A stretch of 64,000 bases of DNA from Bacillota bacterium. GTDB lineage: Bacteria; Bacillota; Clostridia; Acetivibrionales; DSM-1351. The stretch lies in assembly GCA_023397905.1 (NCBI GenBank), contig JAEWSZ010000211.1, positions 116,489 to 180,488 of the forward strand, read 5' to 3'. The position numbers and the translations under genes were made by a program. This document shows, one piece after another, positions 25,164 through 33,350 of the stretch. Under the pieces are notes generated by a model. It ran no database searches, had not been told where the DNA came from, and saw nothing but the letters and a program-made list of their open reading frames with translations. Within the stretch, counting starts at the first letter, position 1. The number at the start of each line of letters is the position of its first letter.

Positions 25164-25931
25164 TTATTTTAAGCCGAATACTTTTTTCGCGTTTACCAGT
25201 GTTGCCTCAGCCACCTCAGCTTCACTTATCCCTTTAATCTCCGCGATCTTTTGTATGATATGAACCAGATAGCCCGAATTGTTCCTCTTACCCCGGTGAG
25301 GTTCCGGCGTAAGATACGGGCAATCGGTTTCAACCAGAAGTTTATCCAGCGGAACGGCTTCCACCACTTCCACCGTTTTTCTTGCGTTTTTGAAGGTCAC
25401 AGGTCCCCCGATGGCGATGTATAGATTGTGCTTCAGCATTTCCATTGCCATCTGAGCGCTGCCGGAAAAGCAGTGGAATATGCCTCCGACCTGTTTTGCA
25501 TCTGTCTTTTTTATAATATTGATGGTATCTTCATGGGCATCCCTGTCATGGATTATTATGGGCAGGCCCAGTTCCCCGGCCAGCCCGATCTGTCTTTCAA
25601 ACCAGTACCGCTGTATTTCCCGGGGTGAATTGTCATAATAGTAGTCCAGGCCGATTTCTCCTATGGCCACTACCTTGCTGTTCTTCGAAAGCTCCCTTAT
25701 TTTTTCAAAGATGCTCTCGTTCATCTTTTCGGCATCGTGAGGGTGTATTCCCAATGCCGCATATATAAAAGGGTATTTGCCGGCCAGCTCTATGGAAGCG
25801 TCGAGGGATTCCACGCTGGCGGAGGCATTTAAAATATATGAAATACCGTTTTGATGCAATTGGTTCAGCAGCACGTCACGGTCTTCATCAAATCTTTCAT
25901 CGTCATAATGGGCATGAGTATCAAAAATCAC
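25164..25931 (-). CDS. tatD: TatD-family metal-dependent DNase
   Basis: 255-residue TIM-barrel hydrolase of the TatD/YcfH family, a two-metal 3'-5' exonuclease in DNA repair and turnover. Metal ligands are visible as FDTHAHYDDERF near the N-terminus, AIGEIGLDYYYD (Glu), PIIIHDRDAHEDT (His), GGIFHCFSG (His) and LLVETDCPYLTPEP (Asp). The start is GTG 25931, because AGGAGG lies four bases upstream and the homologous proteins begin at this IFDTHAH strand; a longer frame exists. It sits downstream of metG, as in Bacillus (metS-yabD). Confidence 0.94.
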   Translation of the reverse strand: MIFDTHAHYDDERFDEDRDVLLNQLHQNGISYILNASASVESLDASIELAGKYPFIYAALGIHPHDAEKMNESIFEKIRELSKNSKVVAIGEIGLDYYYDNSPREIQRYWFERQIGLAGELGLPIIIHDRDAHEDTINIIKKTDAKQVGGIFHCFSGSAQMAMEMLKHNLYIAIGGPVTFKNARKTVEVVEAVPLDKLLVETDCPYLTPEPHRGKRNNSGYLVHIIQKIAEIKGISEAEVAEATLVNAKKVFGLK

Positions 25932-26033
25932 AATTCCTCCTGTAACATCACTATCCGCCAAAACCTGCGGAACAGCTCCCGGATATGCGCGGCGTTATCA
26001 TCATAGTATGCCGCAGCTTTGCTTTACCGCATT

Positions 26034-28031
26034 TTATCTGACCTGGGCGCCGCTGGCCATATCCTTATCCACAGTGACCAGTGAAAGTCCGTCTTCATTT
26101 GAAGCCGCCAGTATCATCCCCTGGGATTCAATACCTCTCAGCTTTACGGGCTTTAAATTTGCCACCAGTATCAATGTCTTTCCTACCATTTCCTCGGGAG
26201 TGTAGTATTTTGCAATACCGGAGACCACCTGTCTTACCTCGTCGCCCACCTGTAGCTTCATCTTCAGGAGCTTGTCGGCCTTTTCAACCTTCTCGGCTTC
26301 AAGTACTCTGGCTACTCTCAGATCGACCTTTGCAAAGTCGTCTATGGTAATGAGGTTTGCATTGGTCTCATCCTCCGTCTGAGCAGTTGGCTTTTCCGCC
26401 GCCGGCTTTTTCTCCGCTGAATTTACAGCTGCTTCCGGCTTTTGAGCCGCTTGCGCATTTTCAGACATTTTCTCTATTTCCTCCAGCTCTTTCTTTATAT
26501 CTATTCTCGGAAATATGACATCTCCCTTGTTAACGTGTATACCCGCAGGATACAGCCCCCACTCCTTGGCCTTATCCCATTCCACAAGGCTCCTGTCCTC
26601 TATGCCCAGCTGTCCCCATATCTTGGCCGGAGTTTCAGGCATAAAGGGCTGAATGAGGATGGCTATTATCCTCAGGGTCTCAGCCAGATTGTACATCACC
26701 TGGGCAAGCCTTGGGCCGTTGGCCTCATCCTTTGCCAGTACCCATGGCATGGTCTCGTCTATATATTTATTTGTCCTTGCCACGGCCTTCCATATTTCAG
26801 CCAGCGCCGTGCTGAACTGGAGCCGGTCTAAAAGGTCTTCCACCTTGCCGGGAGTCTCTTTTACCAGGCTTATGAGCTCGTTGTCAAAATCACCGGCTAC
26901 CCTGTTCTCAGGTACCGACCCCTCAAAATATTTGTCAATCATGGCAACCGTCCTGCTCACCAGATTGCCCAGATCGTTTGCCAGGTCCGAATTTATCCTG
27001 TTTATAAGCGCTTCATTTGAAAATATGCCGTCCGATCCAAAGGGAACTTCTCTCAAAAGGAAATACCTGATTGCATCAAGTCCGTATTTATCCACCAGTA
27101 TCTGCGGGTCCACCACATTTCCCTTTGATTTTGACATCTTGCCGCCTTCCAGCAGCAGCCAGCCATGCCCGTATACCTGCTTTGGCAGCGGCAGCTCCAT
27201 CGCCATCAGCATTGCAGGCCAGATTATAGTATGGAATCTCACGATCTCCTTGCCCACCAGATGGACATCCGCAGGCCAGTACTTCTTAAATTTCGAATCG
27301 TCCTGGGCCGAATACCCCAGGGCAGTGATGTAGTTTGACAGCGCATCTATCCACACATATACCACATGCTTGTCGTCAAAGGACACCGGTACGCCCCAGT
27401 TGAAGGTGGTCCTGGAAACCGCAATATCCTCAAGTCCCGGTCTCAGGAAGTTGTTGAGCATTTCATTCTGCCTTGATACGGGCTGTATAAACTCAGGATT
27501 TTCTTCTATATGTTTTATCAACCTGTCCTGATACTTCGACAGCCTGAAAAAGTAACTTTCTTCTTTGGTCAGCTCCACTTCCCGGCCGCAATCCGGGCAT
27601 TTCCCGTCCACCAGCTGGGTTTTTGTCCAGAAGGACTCGCAAGGAGTGCAGTACCAGCCCTCATATTCGCTTTTATAAATATCTCCCTGGTCGTAGAGTT
27701 TCTTAAAAATTTTCTGGACCGCTTCCACATGTTCGTCGTCTGTGGTTCTGATAAACTTGTCGTTTGTTATTTTCATCAGCTTCCACAGCTCTTTTATGCC
27801 TGATACGATTTCATCCACATATTGTTTCGGGGTTATCCCCTTTTCTTCGGCTTTTCTCTGTATTTTCTGACCGTGTTCGTCGGTTCCCGTCAGGAACATG
27901 ACGTCAAAGCCCTTCAATCTCTTGTACCGTGCAACGGCGTCCGCCGCAACGGTTGTATATGAATGTCCAATGTGCAGTTTACCACTTGGATAGTATATTG
28001 GCGTCGATATATAATAGGTTTTTTTAGACAT
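26034..28031 (-). CDS. metG: Methionyl-tRNA synthetase
   Basis: 665-residue class I enzyme charging tRNA-Met. The HIGH box is YPSGKLHIGHSYTT at about residues 13-26, and the KMSKS loop is GGKMSKSKGNVV at about 298-309. The zinc knuckle has CTPCESFW with CPDCG. An anticodon-binding helical domain follows. After a linker rich in Ala/Glu/Lys, the C-terminal EMAP/Trbp-like tRNA-binding domain (about 560-665, DDFAKVDLRVARVLEAEKV) makes a dimeric MetRS type common in Firmicutes. The 146 bp upstream shared with the divergent DUF2600 gene contain no T-box leader. Confidence 0.97.
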   Translation of the reverse strand: MSKKTYYISTPIYYPSGKLHIGHSYTTVAADAVARYKRLKGFDVMFLTGTDEHGQKIQRKAEEKGITPKQYVDEIVSGIKELWKLMKITNDKFIRTTDDEHVEAVQKIFKKLYDQGDIYKSEYEGWYCTPCESFWTKTQLVDGKCPDCGREVELTKEESYFFRLSKYQDRLIKHIEENPEFIQPVSRQNEMLNNFLRPGLEDIAVSRTTFNWGVPVSFDDKHVVYVWIDALSNYITALGYSAQDDSKFKKYWPADVHLVGKEIVRFHTIIWPAMLMAMELPLPKQVYGHGWLLLEGGKMSKSKGNVVDPQILVDKYGLDAIRYFLLREVPFGSDGIFSNEALINRINSDLANDLGNLVSRTVAMIDKYFEGSVPENRVAGDFDNELISLVKETPGKVEDLLDRLQFSTALAEIWKAVARTNKYIDETMPWVLAKDEANGPRLAQVMYNLAETLRIIAILIQPFMPETPAKIWGQLGIEDRSLVEWDKAKEWGLYPAGIHVNKGDVIFPRIDIKKELEEIEKMSENAQAAQKPEAAVNSAEKKPAAEKPTAQTEDETNANLITIDDFAKVDLRVARVLEAEKVEKADKLLKMKLQVGDEVRQVVSGIAKYYTPEEMVGKTLILVANLKPVKLRGIESQGMILAASNEDGLSLVTVDKDMASGAQVR

Positions 28032-28177
28032 GCTTCCTCCTCATTTGTCACATTTACTTCTTTGATGTGGTATAATTTTATAGTTAGTATCCATTATAAC
28101 TATACATATTTGTATAAAATATTTCAAGGGGGAGAGCAGAATTCAGCAGCCGATAACTATTACAAAGGAAACAAATT

Positions 28178-29236
28178 ATGATCAATTTGATTAACAGCAT
28201 GGACTATGCAAGAAAATACACCAAAATAATATATCCCGTTGCATCCCGGAGGGCGTCCGAATACAAAAAATATACCGGGCGCATAAAAAAACCGGCAATA
28301 AGGGCATATGCCCTGGAAGCGCTGGAGAAAAACCGTTTTGACACCGCAGTCTCCTCTGTCTGCTCCCTGTACCCCAATGTGGATATGGCACTGGCCGCAG
28401 ACGTGATGTTTTCCTTCCAGGCGGTGGTCCAATACCTGAACACATATTGCAGCGGCAATTTTTCCAATAGCGGCCCCTTTGTAAGAGCTATGTTTTCTTC
28501 TTTGAAGGACGCTCTCAACATCCGCTCGGATTCCTATGAAAATTATTTTACCTTCTTCCCCTCAAAGGATGACAGCGGATACCTGAGCATACTGGTTGAG
28601 AAGTGCCGGCAAAAAGTGCGCCTGCTGCCGTCCTTTGACATAATCAGGGACCACCTCACGGCATTTCTGGCGCTTTTTATTGATCTGCAGATCATAAAAT
28701 ATTCATCCGACGACGATGGAAAGGAAATCGATCTTTTCAGCTGGAGCTCCATTCACGGGCAAAAATATCCCGAACTGTCAAATTGGGAATTCTGTATGGC
28801 CATTGATTCAACGCTCAGCATACAGCTTCTGCTGGCTCTGGCCACCAACCCGGATCTGGAGGAACAGAAGGCCGAAAGCCTGAACAACGCCTTTTTCCCC
28901 TGGATATGCGGGATACAGAAAATATTGGAAGGCTATATAAACTATAACGACAACCTCCTCAACGGCGGCGTCAATTATGACTTTTATTACGAAAACCTAA
29001 AGGAATATGAGAACAAGGTCGCCTTTTTTATCAATAAAGCGGAGGAAATCCATCATCCCAATTCAAAGTATCTCAGATTAATTGTAAAAATCCTGCTCAG
29101 CGTTTATATCACTCATCCCAAAGCCGATGAAGGCATGAATAAAATAACCGGCAAAGCCCTGAAGAAAGCCGGCGGACGTGGAATGAACCTCTATGTCTGC
29201 GTTTTAAAACTTCTCCGCGCAGGAAACCGCCTCTAG
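28178..29236 (+). CDS. DUF2600-family protein (YtpB-like large terpene synthase family)
   Basis: 352-residue protein resembling Bacillus YtpB, tetraprenyl-beta-curcumene synthase, which cyclises or dephosphorylates C35 prenyl diphosphate to a sesquarterpene precursor found in spores. Matching features are FQAVVQYLNTYCSGN (equivalent to the FQVVSDYLDNLC segment) and GYINYNDNLLNGGVNYDFYYEN (equivalent to YFIDQAEDREGGDLNFCFYY), in the same order and spacing. However, the Asp-rich positions are partly changed (YLNTYC instead of YLDNLC; NDNLLNGG instead of AEDREGGD), so activity is uncertain. It is adjacent to spmB, with a 4-bp tail-to-tail overlap, supporting a sporulation link. Confidence 0.75.
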   Translation: MINLINSMDYARKYTKIIYPVASRRASEYKKYTGRIKKPAIRAYALEALEKNRFDTAVSSVCSLYPNVDMALAADVMFSFQAVVQYLNTYCSGNFSNSGPFVRAMFSSLKDALNIRSDSYENYFTFFPSKDDSGYLSILVEKCRQKVRLLPSFDIIRDHLTAFLALFIDLQIIKYSSDDDGKEIDLFSWSSIHGQKYPELSNWEFCMAIDSTLSIQLLLALATNPDLEEQKAESLNNAFFPWICGIQKILEGYINYNDNLLNGGVNYDFYYENLKEYENKVAFFINKAEEIHHPNSKYLRLIVKILLSVYITHPKADEGMNKITGKALKKAGGRGMNLYVCVLKLLRAGNRL

Positions 29237-29763
29237 CCGAATATGAATCTGCAGGCCCACAGGGAGGCAATAACGCTTATAACATCGGCCATCAACGCGG
29301 CCACCAAAGTATACCTGATATTTTTGATGCCCACAGCTCCGTAATAAACCGCCAGCGTGTAAAATATGGTCTCCGTGGAACCCATCATCGTTGCTGCGAC
29401 TCTTCCCTGGTAGGTATCAGGGCCGAATTCCTTTATTATCTCGGTGACAAAGGCAAAGGACGCGCTGCCCGAAATAGGTCTTAACAGCGCAAGGGGAGCC
29501 ACCTCTGGAGGCATGCCCAGAATATTGATCACAGGCCTCAGTATAAAAATGAGGATGTCCAGAGCGCCGGAAGCTTTGAATACTCCCACAGCCACCAGCA
29601 GTCCAACCAGTGACGGCATTATTTTTATGACAGTTTCTATCCCTTCCCCGGCGCCTTCTATGAATAAGTCGAAAGCTTTTACTTTCTTGAGCACCGCGGC
29701 AAGTATTATCGCAATAAATATTGCGGGGATGGCATAATCGGATATATGTCTTATTATTCCCAT
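29233..29763 (-). CDS. spmB: Spore maturation protein B
   Basis: 176-residue multi-pass membrane protein needed in Bacillus for spore core dehydration. It contains the Gate/nucleoside-recognition domain: PSLVGLLVAVGVFKASGALDIL, then LGMPPEVAPLALLRPISGSASFAFVTEI with the typical RPISGSA motif and a C-terminal membrane helix. The ATG at 29763 has AAGGA spaced seven bases away; the track frame extends five codons upstream. It follows spmA by 93 bp, in which an 8-bp tandem repeat occurs. Its 3' end overlaps the end of the DUF2600 gene on the other strand. Confidence 0.93.
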   Translation of the reverse strand: MGIIRHISDYAIPAIFIAIILAAVLKKVKAFDLFIEGAGEGIETVIKIMPSLVGLLVAVGVFKASGALDILIFILRPVINILGMPPEVAPLALLRPISGSASFAFVTEIIKEFGPDTYQGRVAATMMGSTETIFYTLAVYYGAVGIKNIRYTLVAALMADVISVIASLWACRFIFG

Positions 29764-29790
29764 ATTCTTGTCCTTCATCAGGTTTGATCT

Positions 29791-29822
29791 GTTTCTCTGT
29801 TTCTCTGTTTCTCTGTTTCTCT
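29791..29822. repeat. Microsatellite of four 8-bp units (GTTTCTCT) upstream of spmB
   Basis: Four exact tandem copies of GTTTCTCT lie between the spmA stop and the spmB ribosome site. Copy-number changes by strand slippage would alter the spmA-spmB spacing on the transcript. Confidence 0.85.
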
Positions 29823-29855
29823 ATTCCATATCTCCACATGGCTTATGCCAGGCCT

Positions 29856-30443
29856 TCATTCCCTGCTGCCCCAGACCCGGGCCAGCAGCTTTGAAGCTAT
29901 GATACCCATTATTGTGGCACAGATGGATGCGATCCATATGCATACCATTATTTCAGCGGGTTTCCTTGAACCCTCCGAGGTCCGCAGTGCTATTATATTT
30001 GCAGGTATAAGCTGAATGGCGGCGGTATTCAATACCAGAAACATGCACATGGAATCCGTCGCCGTCTTTTTGTCCCTGTTCAGGCTTTGCAGTTCAGTCA
30101 TGGCTTTAATTCCAAGCGGTGTTGCCGCATTGCCCAGGCCGAGAAAATTGGCCACAAGATTCATTACTATGGCCCCAAGGGCGGGATGATCCCTTGGTAT
30201 GCCGGGAAACAGAAAAAACATCACCGGCCTTACAGCCCTTCCTATGACCGTCACCAGCCCGCTCTTCTCGGCGATCTTCATAAGCCCCGTCCAGAGGCAC
30301 ATTACTCCCAGAAGGCCTATACACACTGTAACGGCAGTTTGTGCCGAATCCATAGCCGCCTTTGTGACCTGATCTATCCTGCCGTTGACAATCCCCACGG
30401 CAAACCCTATAAGCAAAAGTCCCATCCATATGTAATTAAGCAT
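29856..30443 (-). CDS. spmA: Spore maturation protein A
   Basis: 195-residue membrane protein, partner of SpmB in spore core dehydration and heat resistance. About five hydrophobic segments occur. MGLLLIGFAVGIVNGR at the start, GLLGVMCLWTGLMKIAEKSGL, and GLGNAATPLGIKAMTELQSLN match the SpmA nucleoside-recognition domain, with NTAAIQLIPANIIALR near the C-terminus. I start at the ATG at 30443 because GAGGTG lies four bases upstream; the open frame extends to 30482. It precedes spmB in the same orientation, the usual spmAB order. In Bacillus this pair sits elsewhere in the genome, so its place inside the abrB-metG region is a local rearrangement. Confidence 0.93.
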   Translation of the reverse strand: MLNYIWMGLLLIGFAVGIVNGRIDQVTKAAMDSAQTAVTVCIGLLGVMCLWTGLMKIAEKSGLVTVIGRAVRPVMFFLFPGIPRDHPALGAIVMNLVANFLGLGNAATPLGIKAMTELQSLNRDKKTATDSMCMFLVLNTAAIQLIPANIIALRTSEGSRKPAEIMVCIWIASICATIMGIIASKLLARVWGSRE

Positions 30444-30488
30444 GCGCACCTCAAAATCTTCCGGTATTATATAGCCGGTCACCGCCGT

Positions 30489-30531
30489 CCGGGTATCCGA
30501 AAAGGAGGGATTTCAACCGTAATTGATTTTA
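30489..30531 (+). repeat. Dispersed repeat, copy 3
   Basis: CCGGGTATCCGAAAAGG, then GGATTTCAACCGTAATTGA and TTTTA. Its core is identical over TTTCAACCGTAATTGA to the complement of the 61156 copy. It lies just upstream of spmA. Confidence 0.5.
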
Positions 30532-30646
30532 CTTGTATATAAAAGCCCATTTATTTATATGTAAGGAATATCCTGTTTTATGATTTTCGGCACATTATTT
30601 CCACCTCATTTAGGCCCGCAGGCCCAACCCTTAGGCGTATGCATAT

Positions 30647-30655
30647 TTTGTCGAA
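30647..30655 (+). promoter_or_regulatory. Spo0A box, upstream
   Basis: TTTGTCGAA is an exact match to the Spo0A box core TGTCGAA. It lies about 190 bp upstream of the abrB -35 in the spmA/abrB divergent region. The rest of 30444-30843 is AT-rich with no gene. Confidence 0.5.
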
Positions 30656-30843
30656 TACTCTTGTATTATGTGAAAAAATTTCCTGTATTATTTTTCAAAC
30701 TTTGTAATTAAATTATTAATAAAATATTAATATTCTTGTAACAAAAAATTTTTTTTGAAATTCCAGGTTTCCAAACCCTGCAAAATGGAGTATTTCCATG
30801 TTTTGCAAAGTTTTTTTCTAAAAATTTACCTATTATTTTAAAG

Positions 30844-30872
30844 TTGACGTTTATTGGAATTTATGGTATTAT
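30844..30872 (+). promoter_or_regulatory. Sigma-A promoter of abrB
   Basis: TTGACG at 30844-30849, a 17-bp spacer and TATTAT at 30867-30872 place the transcription start near 30880, about 38 bp before the abrB start codon. Confidence 0.7.
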
Positions 30873-30882
30873 AATTTCGAAG

Positions 30883-30891
30883 TTTGTCGAA
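30883..30891 (+). promoter_or_regulatory. Spo0A box overlapping the abrB transcription start
   Basis: TTTGTCGAA lies 11 bp after the -10 box. In Bacillus subtilis phosphorylated Spo0A represses abrB by binding just downstream of its promoter, the same arrangement as here. Confidence 0.65.
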
Positions 30892-30917
30892 ATATGAAGT
30901 GTACGAGGAGGATTACT

Positions 30918-31157
30918 ATGAAATCTACAGGTATAGTAAGAAAAGTTGACGAGTTGGGAAGAGTTGTTCTTCCGATCGAATTGCGCAGAACTTTTGATAT
31001 TGCAGAAAAGGATGCTTTGGAAATCTATGTTGACGAAGCAACTATCATTTTGAAGAAATATGAGCCTGCATGTATTTTCTGCGGAAACGCAAAAGATGTT
31101 CAAGTCTACAAAGGCAAAAACATTTGCCCTGATTGTATGAGAGAATTGAAGAAATAA
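30918..31157 (+). CDS. abrB: AbrB-family transition-state regulator
   Basis: 79-residue dimeric or tetrameric DNA-binding protein that represses stationary-phase and sporulation genes during growth. The N-terminal swapped-hairpin domain is MKSTGIVRKVDELGRVVLPI with RRTFDIAEKDALEIYVD. The C-terminal part differs from Bacillus AbrB in carrying two CxxC pairs (CIFCGN and CPDC), a potential metal site. The ATG at 30918 follows GAGGAGG. It is the only gene of the conserved yaaO-rsmA block on the plus strand. Spo0A boxes lie at its promoter, so it should be shut off on entry to sporulation. Confidence 0.93.
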   Translation: MKSTGIVRKVDELGRVVLPIELRRTFDIAEKDALEIYVDEATIILKKYEPACIFCGNAKDVQVYKGKNICPDCMRELKK

Positions 31158-31268
31158 TTTGCGATACATAAGGAGAACCCAATGGGTTCTCTTTATTTTT
31201 TCCGCCGCCGCATTTCTTCTCCGTTATCTCAGGTATTATTCCGTTTTATGTATATGTATCCCATGCCT

Positions 31269-32132
31269 TTATTTTTTCATCACAGTATTATACACATCCC
31301 GCTTGTTCATTCCCCGGTCGTCGGCAACTTTTTTGATTGCCTCCTTTTTGGGAAGCCCTTCCCGGACATATTTTTCAACATGCTCTTCAATGCTTATATC
31401 CGCGTATTTATCATGCTCCATTTCCAGAAGCTCCTGTTCGTCACGGCCTTCGATAACCACTACAAACTCACCCTTTGGAGCTTCCGCCTGAAATCTTTCC
31501 ATGGCTTGGTACAGGCTGCACCTTATGACCTCTTCGTATCTTTTGGTAAGCTCCCTGGCAAGGGCTATCCGCCTGTCTCCCCAGGCATTGTACATGTCCT
31601 TTAGGGTATAGGGAAGCTTATGAGGAGCTTCATAGAAAATTATTGTTCTGGTCTCATTCTCAAGCTGTTTCAGACGCTCCTGCCTTGTCCTCTTATTCAT
31701 GGGCAGAAAGCCTTCAAATACAAATCTTCCGGTGGGAAGCCCCGAGATGACCATACCCGTCACCGCCGCCACAGGGCCAGGTATCATGGTAACCTTTATA
31801 TCATTTTCAATACAGAGCCTGACCATGTCCTCTCCTGGATCCGATATTCCTGGAGTCCCCGCGTCAGAAACCAGAGCGATGTTTTTGCCGCTTTGGAGCT
31901 GCTCTATTAAATAGTTTCCCTTTACTATTTTGTTATGTTCATAATAGCTGACAAGAGGCTTTTTTATTTCGAAGTGGTTGAGCAGCTTTATTGTCTGCCG
32001 GGTGTCCTCTGCCGCTATAACGTCAACCTCTTTTAATGTATTCAGGGCTCTTAAGGTAATATCCTGAAGATTTCCAATGGGCGTGGCCACAAGATACAGG
32101 CTGCCCTTTTCATCCGGACTCAAGTCTTTCAA
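31269..32132 (-). CDS. rsmI: 16S rRNA (cytidine1402-2'-O)-methyltransferase RsmI
   Basis: 287-residue tetrapyrrole-methylase-fold enzyme that 2'-O-methylates C1402 in the 16S decoding centre. It has LYLVATPIGNLQDITLRAL at the N-terminus, VDVIAAEDTRQTIKLLNHF, the SAM motif LVSDAGTPGISDPGE and IPGPVAAVTGMVISGLPTGRFVFEGF (quoted in part as PGPVAAVTGMVISGLPTG). The C-terminal helical extension (EEHVEKYVREGLPKKEAIKKV in part) is usual for the family. The start is TTG 32132 with GGAG seven bases upstream. It lies between yabB and abrB, the same order as in Bacillus. Confidence 0.95.
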   Translation of the reverse strand: MKDLSPDEKGSLYLVATPIGNLQDITLRALNTLKEVDVIAAEDTRQTIKLLNHFEIKKPLVSYYEHNKIVKGNYLIEQLQSGKNIALVSDAGTPGISDPGEDMVRLCIENDIKVTMIPGPVAAVTGMVISGLPTGRFVFEGFLPMNKRTRQERLKQLENETRTIIFYEAPHKLPYTLKDMYNAWGDRRIALARELTKRYEEVIRCSLYQAMERFQAEAPKGEFVVVIEGRDEQELLEMEHDKYADISIEEHVEKYVREGLPKKEAIKKVADDRGMNKRDVYNTVMKK

Positions 32133-32201
32133 GTTTATTCTCCATTTCCAGCCGAGAAACGGCTATCAAAGCAATATTAACCATTTATTTGCACAGCATG
32201 C

Positions 32202-32948
32202 CTACCTGCCGTAAATTCTGTTTATTTCATGGGAATAGTTCCCGTCGGAGTTATACACATAAAGCGGCTCCATTACTTTAAGCTCCGGATTTCCGTTCCT
32301 GTTTCCCTTTATCAATATCATATTGGGCTTTTTAAAGGGTTTGGGATGTACAAATCTCAAATACTTGGGCTCAATACCGCAGTCCCGCATGCAGCAGATA
32401 ATATCCGCCAGCCTTTCGGGCCTGTGGACCATGGCAAACTGCCCTCCAGTCACCAGCAGAGCGGCCGCCGAGCTTACCACGTCTTCCAGGGTACAGAGGA
32501 TCTCATGCCTTGAAATGGCTTTGCCGTCATGGGGATTTACAAGACCGCCGCCTTTATTGGTATACGGCGGATTTGAAACTACCACGTCAAAACTGGATTT
32601 GCCGAAATACTCACTATGCTTTTTAATATCTCCATGAATTATTTTAACTCTGTCCTGAAGCCCGTTCAGCACAACGCTGCGGGTTGCCATTTCAGCCATA
32701 TTTTCCTGGATTTCAAGGCCGGTGATGGTCTTCGCCTTTGTCTTTCCGGCCAGCAGAATGGGTATTATTCCCGTTCCCGAGCCAATATCAAGCACCGCCT
32801 GGTCCCGCTTCACATCAGCAAAGTCAGACAACAGTACGGCGTCCACGCCAAAGCAGAAGGCCTCTGTATTCTGGATCAGCTTCAGACCCCCAAGCTGCAG
32901 ATCATCGATCCGTTCCTTTTCCTTTAATTCAACCAACCCATCCTTCAA
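32202..32948 (-). CDS. tRNA1(Val) (adenine37-N6)-methyltransferase-like protein (YabB/TrmN6)
   Basis: 248-residue SAM-dependent methyltransferase. Motif I is VLDIGSGTGIIPILLAGK and the catalytic motif is VVSNPPYTNKGGG (NPPY, typical of N6-adenine methylation). The N-terminus DLQLGGLKLIQNTEAFCFGVDAVLLSDF (LIQN..FCFGVDAVLL) is the YabB/TrmN6 signature. By family it methylates A37 of tRNA-Val or a related tRNA. The start is TTG 32948 with GAGGTG six bases upstream. Position between ricT (beyond the ferredoxin gene) and rsmI matches yabB in Bacillus. Confidence 0.88.
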   Translation of the reverse strand: MKDGLVELKEKERIDDLQLGGLKLIQNTEAFCFGVDAVLLSDFADVKRDQAVLDIGSGTGIIPILLAGKTKAKTITGLEIQENMAEMATRSVVLNGLQDRVKIIHGDIKKHSEYFGKSSFDVVVSNPPYTNKGGGLVNPHDGKAISRHEILCTLEDVVSSAAALLVTGGQFAMVHRPERLADIICCMRDCGIEPKYLRFVHPKPFKKPNMILIKGNRNGNPELKVMEPLYVYNSDGNYSHEINRIYGR

Positions 32949-32992
32949 GCTTTACACCTCATATTTCAATTCTGTATAATTCCCGTACTCTG

Positions 32993-33037
32993 AAAAAAGG
33001 GTCAGATAAAAGCGTATTACCGCCTCTATCTGACCCT
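32993..33037 (-). terminator. Terminator of the ferredoxin gene
   Basis: GGGTCAGATA and TATCTGACCC form a 10-bp stem. On the minus strand it is followed by TTTTTTC. It starts 14 bp after the ferredoxin stop. Confidence 0.88.
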
Positions 33038-33050
33038 CATTACTTTAAAA

Positions 33051-33221
33051 CTATTGTTGTTGAGGAGCATCAACAGGACATACATTTGCACAAGCTCCGC
33101 ATTCGATGCAAGCATCTGCATCTATTACATATGCACTGTCACCGGCAGCTATACATGATACCGGACATTCGGACTCGCAAGCCCCACAGCTGATACAAGC
33201 GTCAGTTATAAGATATGCCAT
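33051..33221 (-). CDS. 2[4Fe-4S] clostridial-type ferredoxin
   Basis: 56-residue electron carrier. Two cluster motifs are present in tandem, CISCGACESECP and CIECGACANVCP, each a CxxCxxCxxxCP, in the pseudo-twofold layout of clostridial ferredoxins (usually 55-56 aa). AGGAGGTG lies eight bases upstream of the ATG and a strong terminator follows, so it is a single-gene unit. It interrupts the conserved yaaT-yabA-yabB order at the place where Bacillus has yabA. It may donate electrons to ferredoxin-dependent enzymes such as the dehydratase activase at 3.4-4.2 kb, but no linkage shows this. Confidence 0.95.
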   Translation of the reverse strand: MAYLITDACISCGACESECPVSCIAAGDSAYVIDADACIECGACANVCPVDAPQQQ

Positions 33222-33350
33222 CTAAAACACCTCCTAATAATTTAGGAAAAACAAGCTCTATAATATGTTTTTCGCTACTATTTTACCATCATTTTTTATA
33301 AATGACAAACTAAATTAAAAATTTTAATTAATTCCCAGCAGTACCCCTTA

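Noticed and set aside
28032..28177. T-box leader upstream of metG
   Set aside because: The region is only 146 bp, lacks the T-box core and has no terminator/antiterminator pair.
29417..29839. 140-codon minus-strand ORF covering the 8-bp microsatellite
   Set aside because: It overlaps spmB in another frame and its N-terminus is only translated microsatellite.
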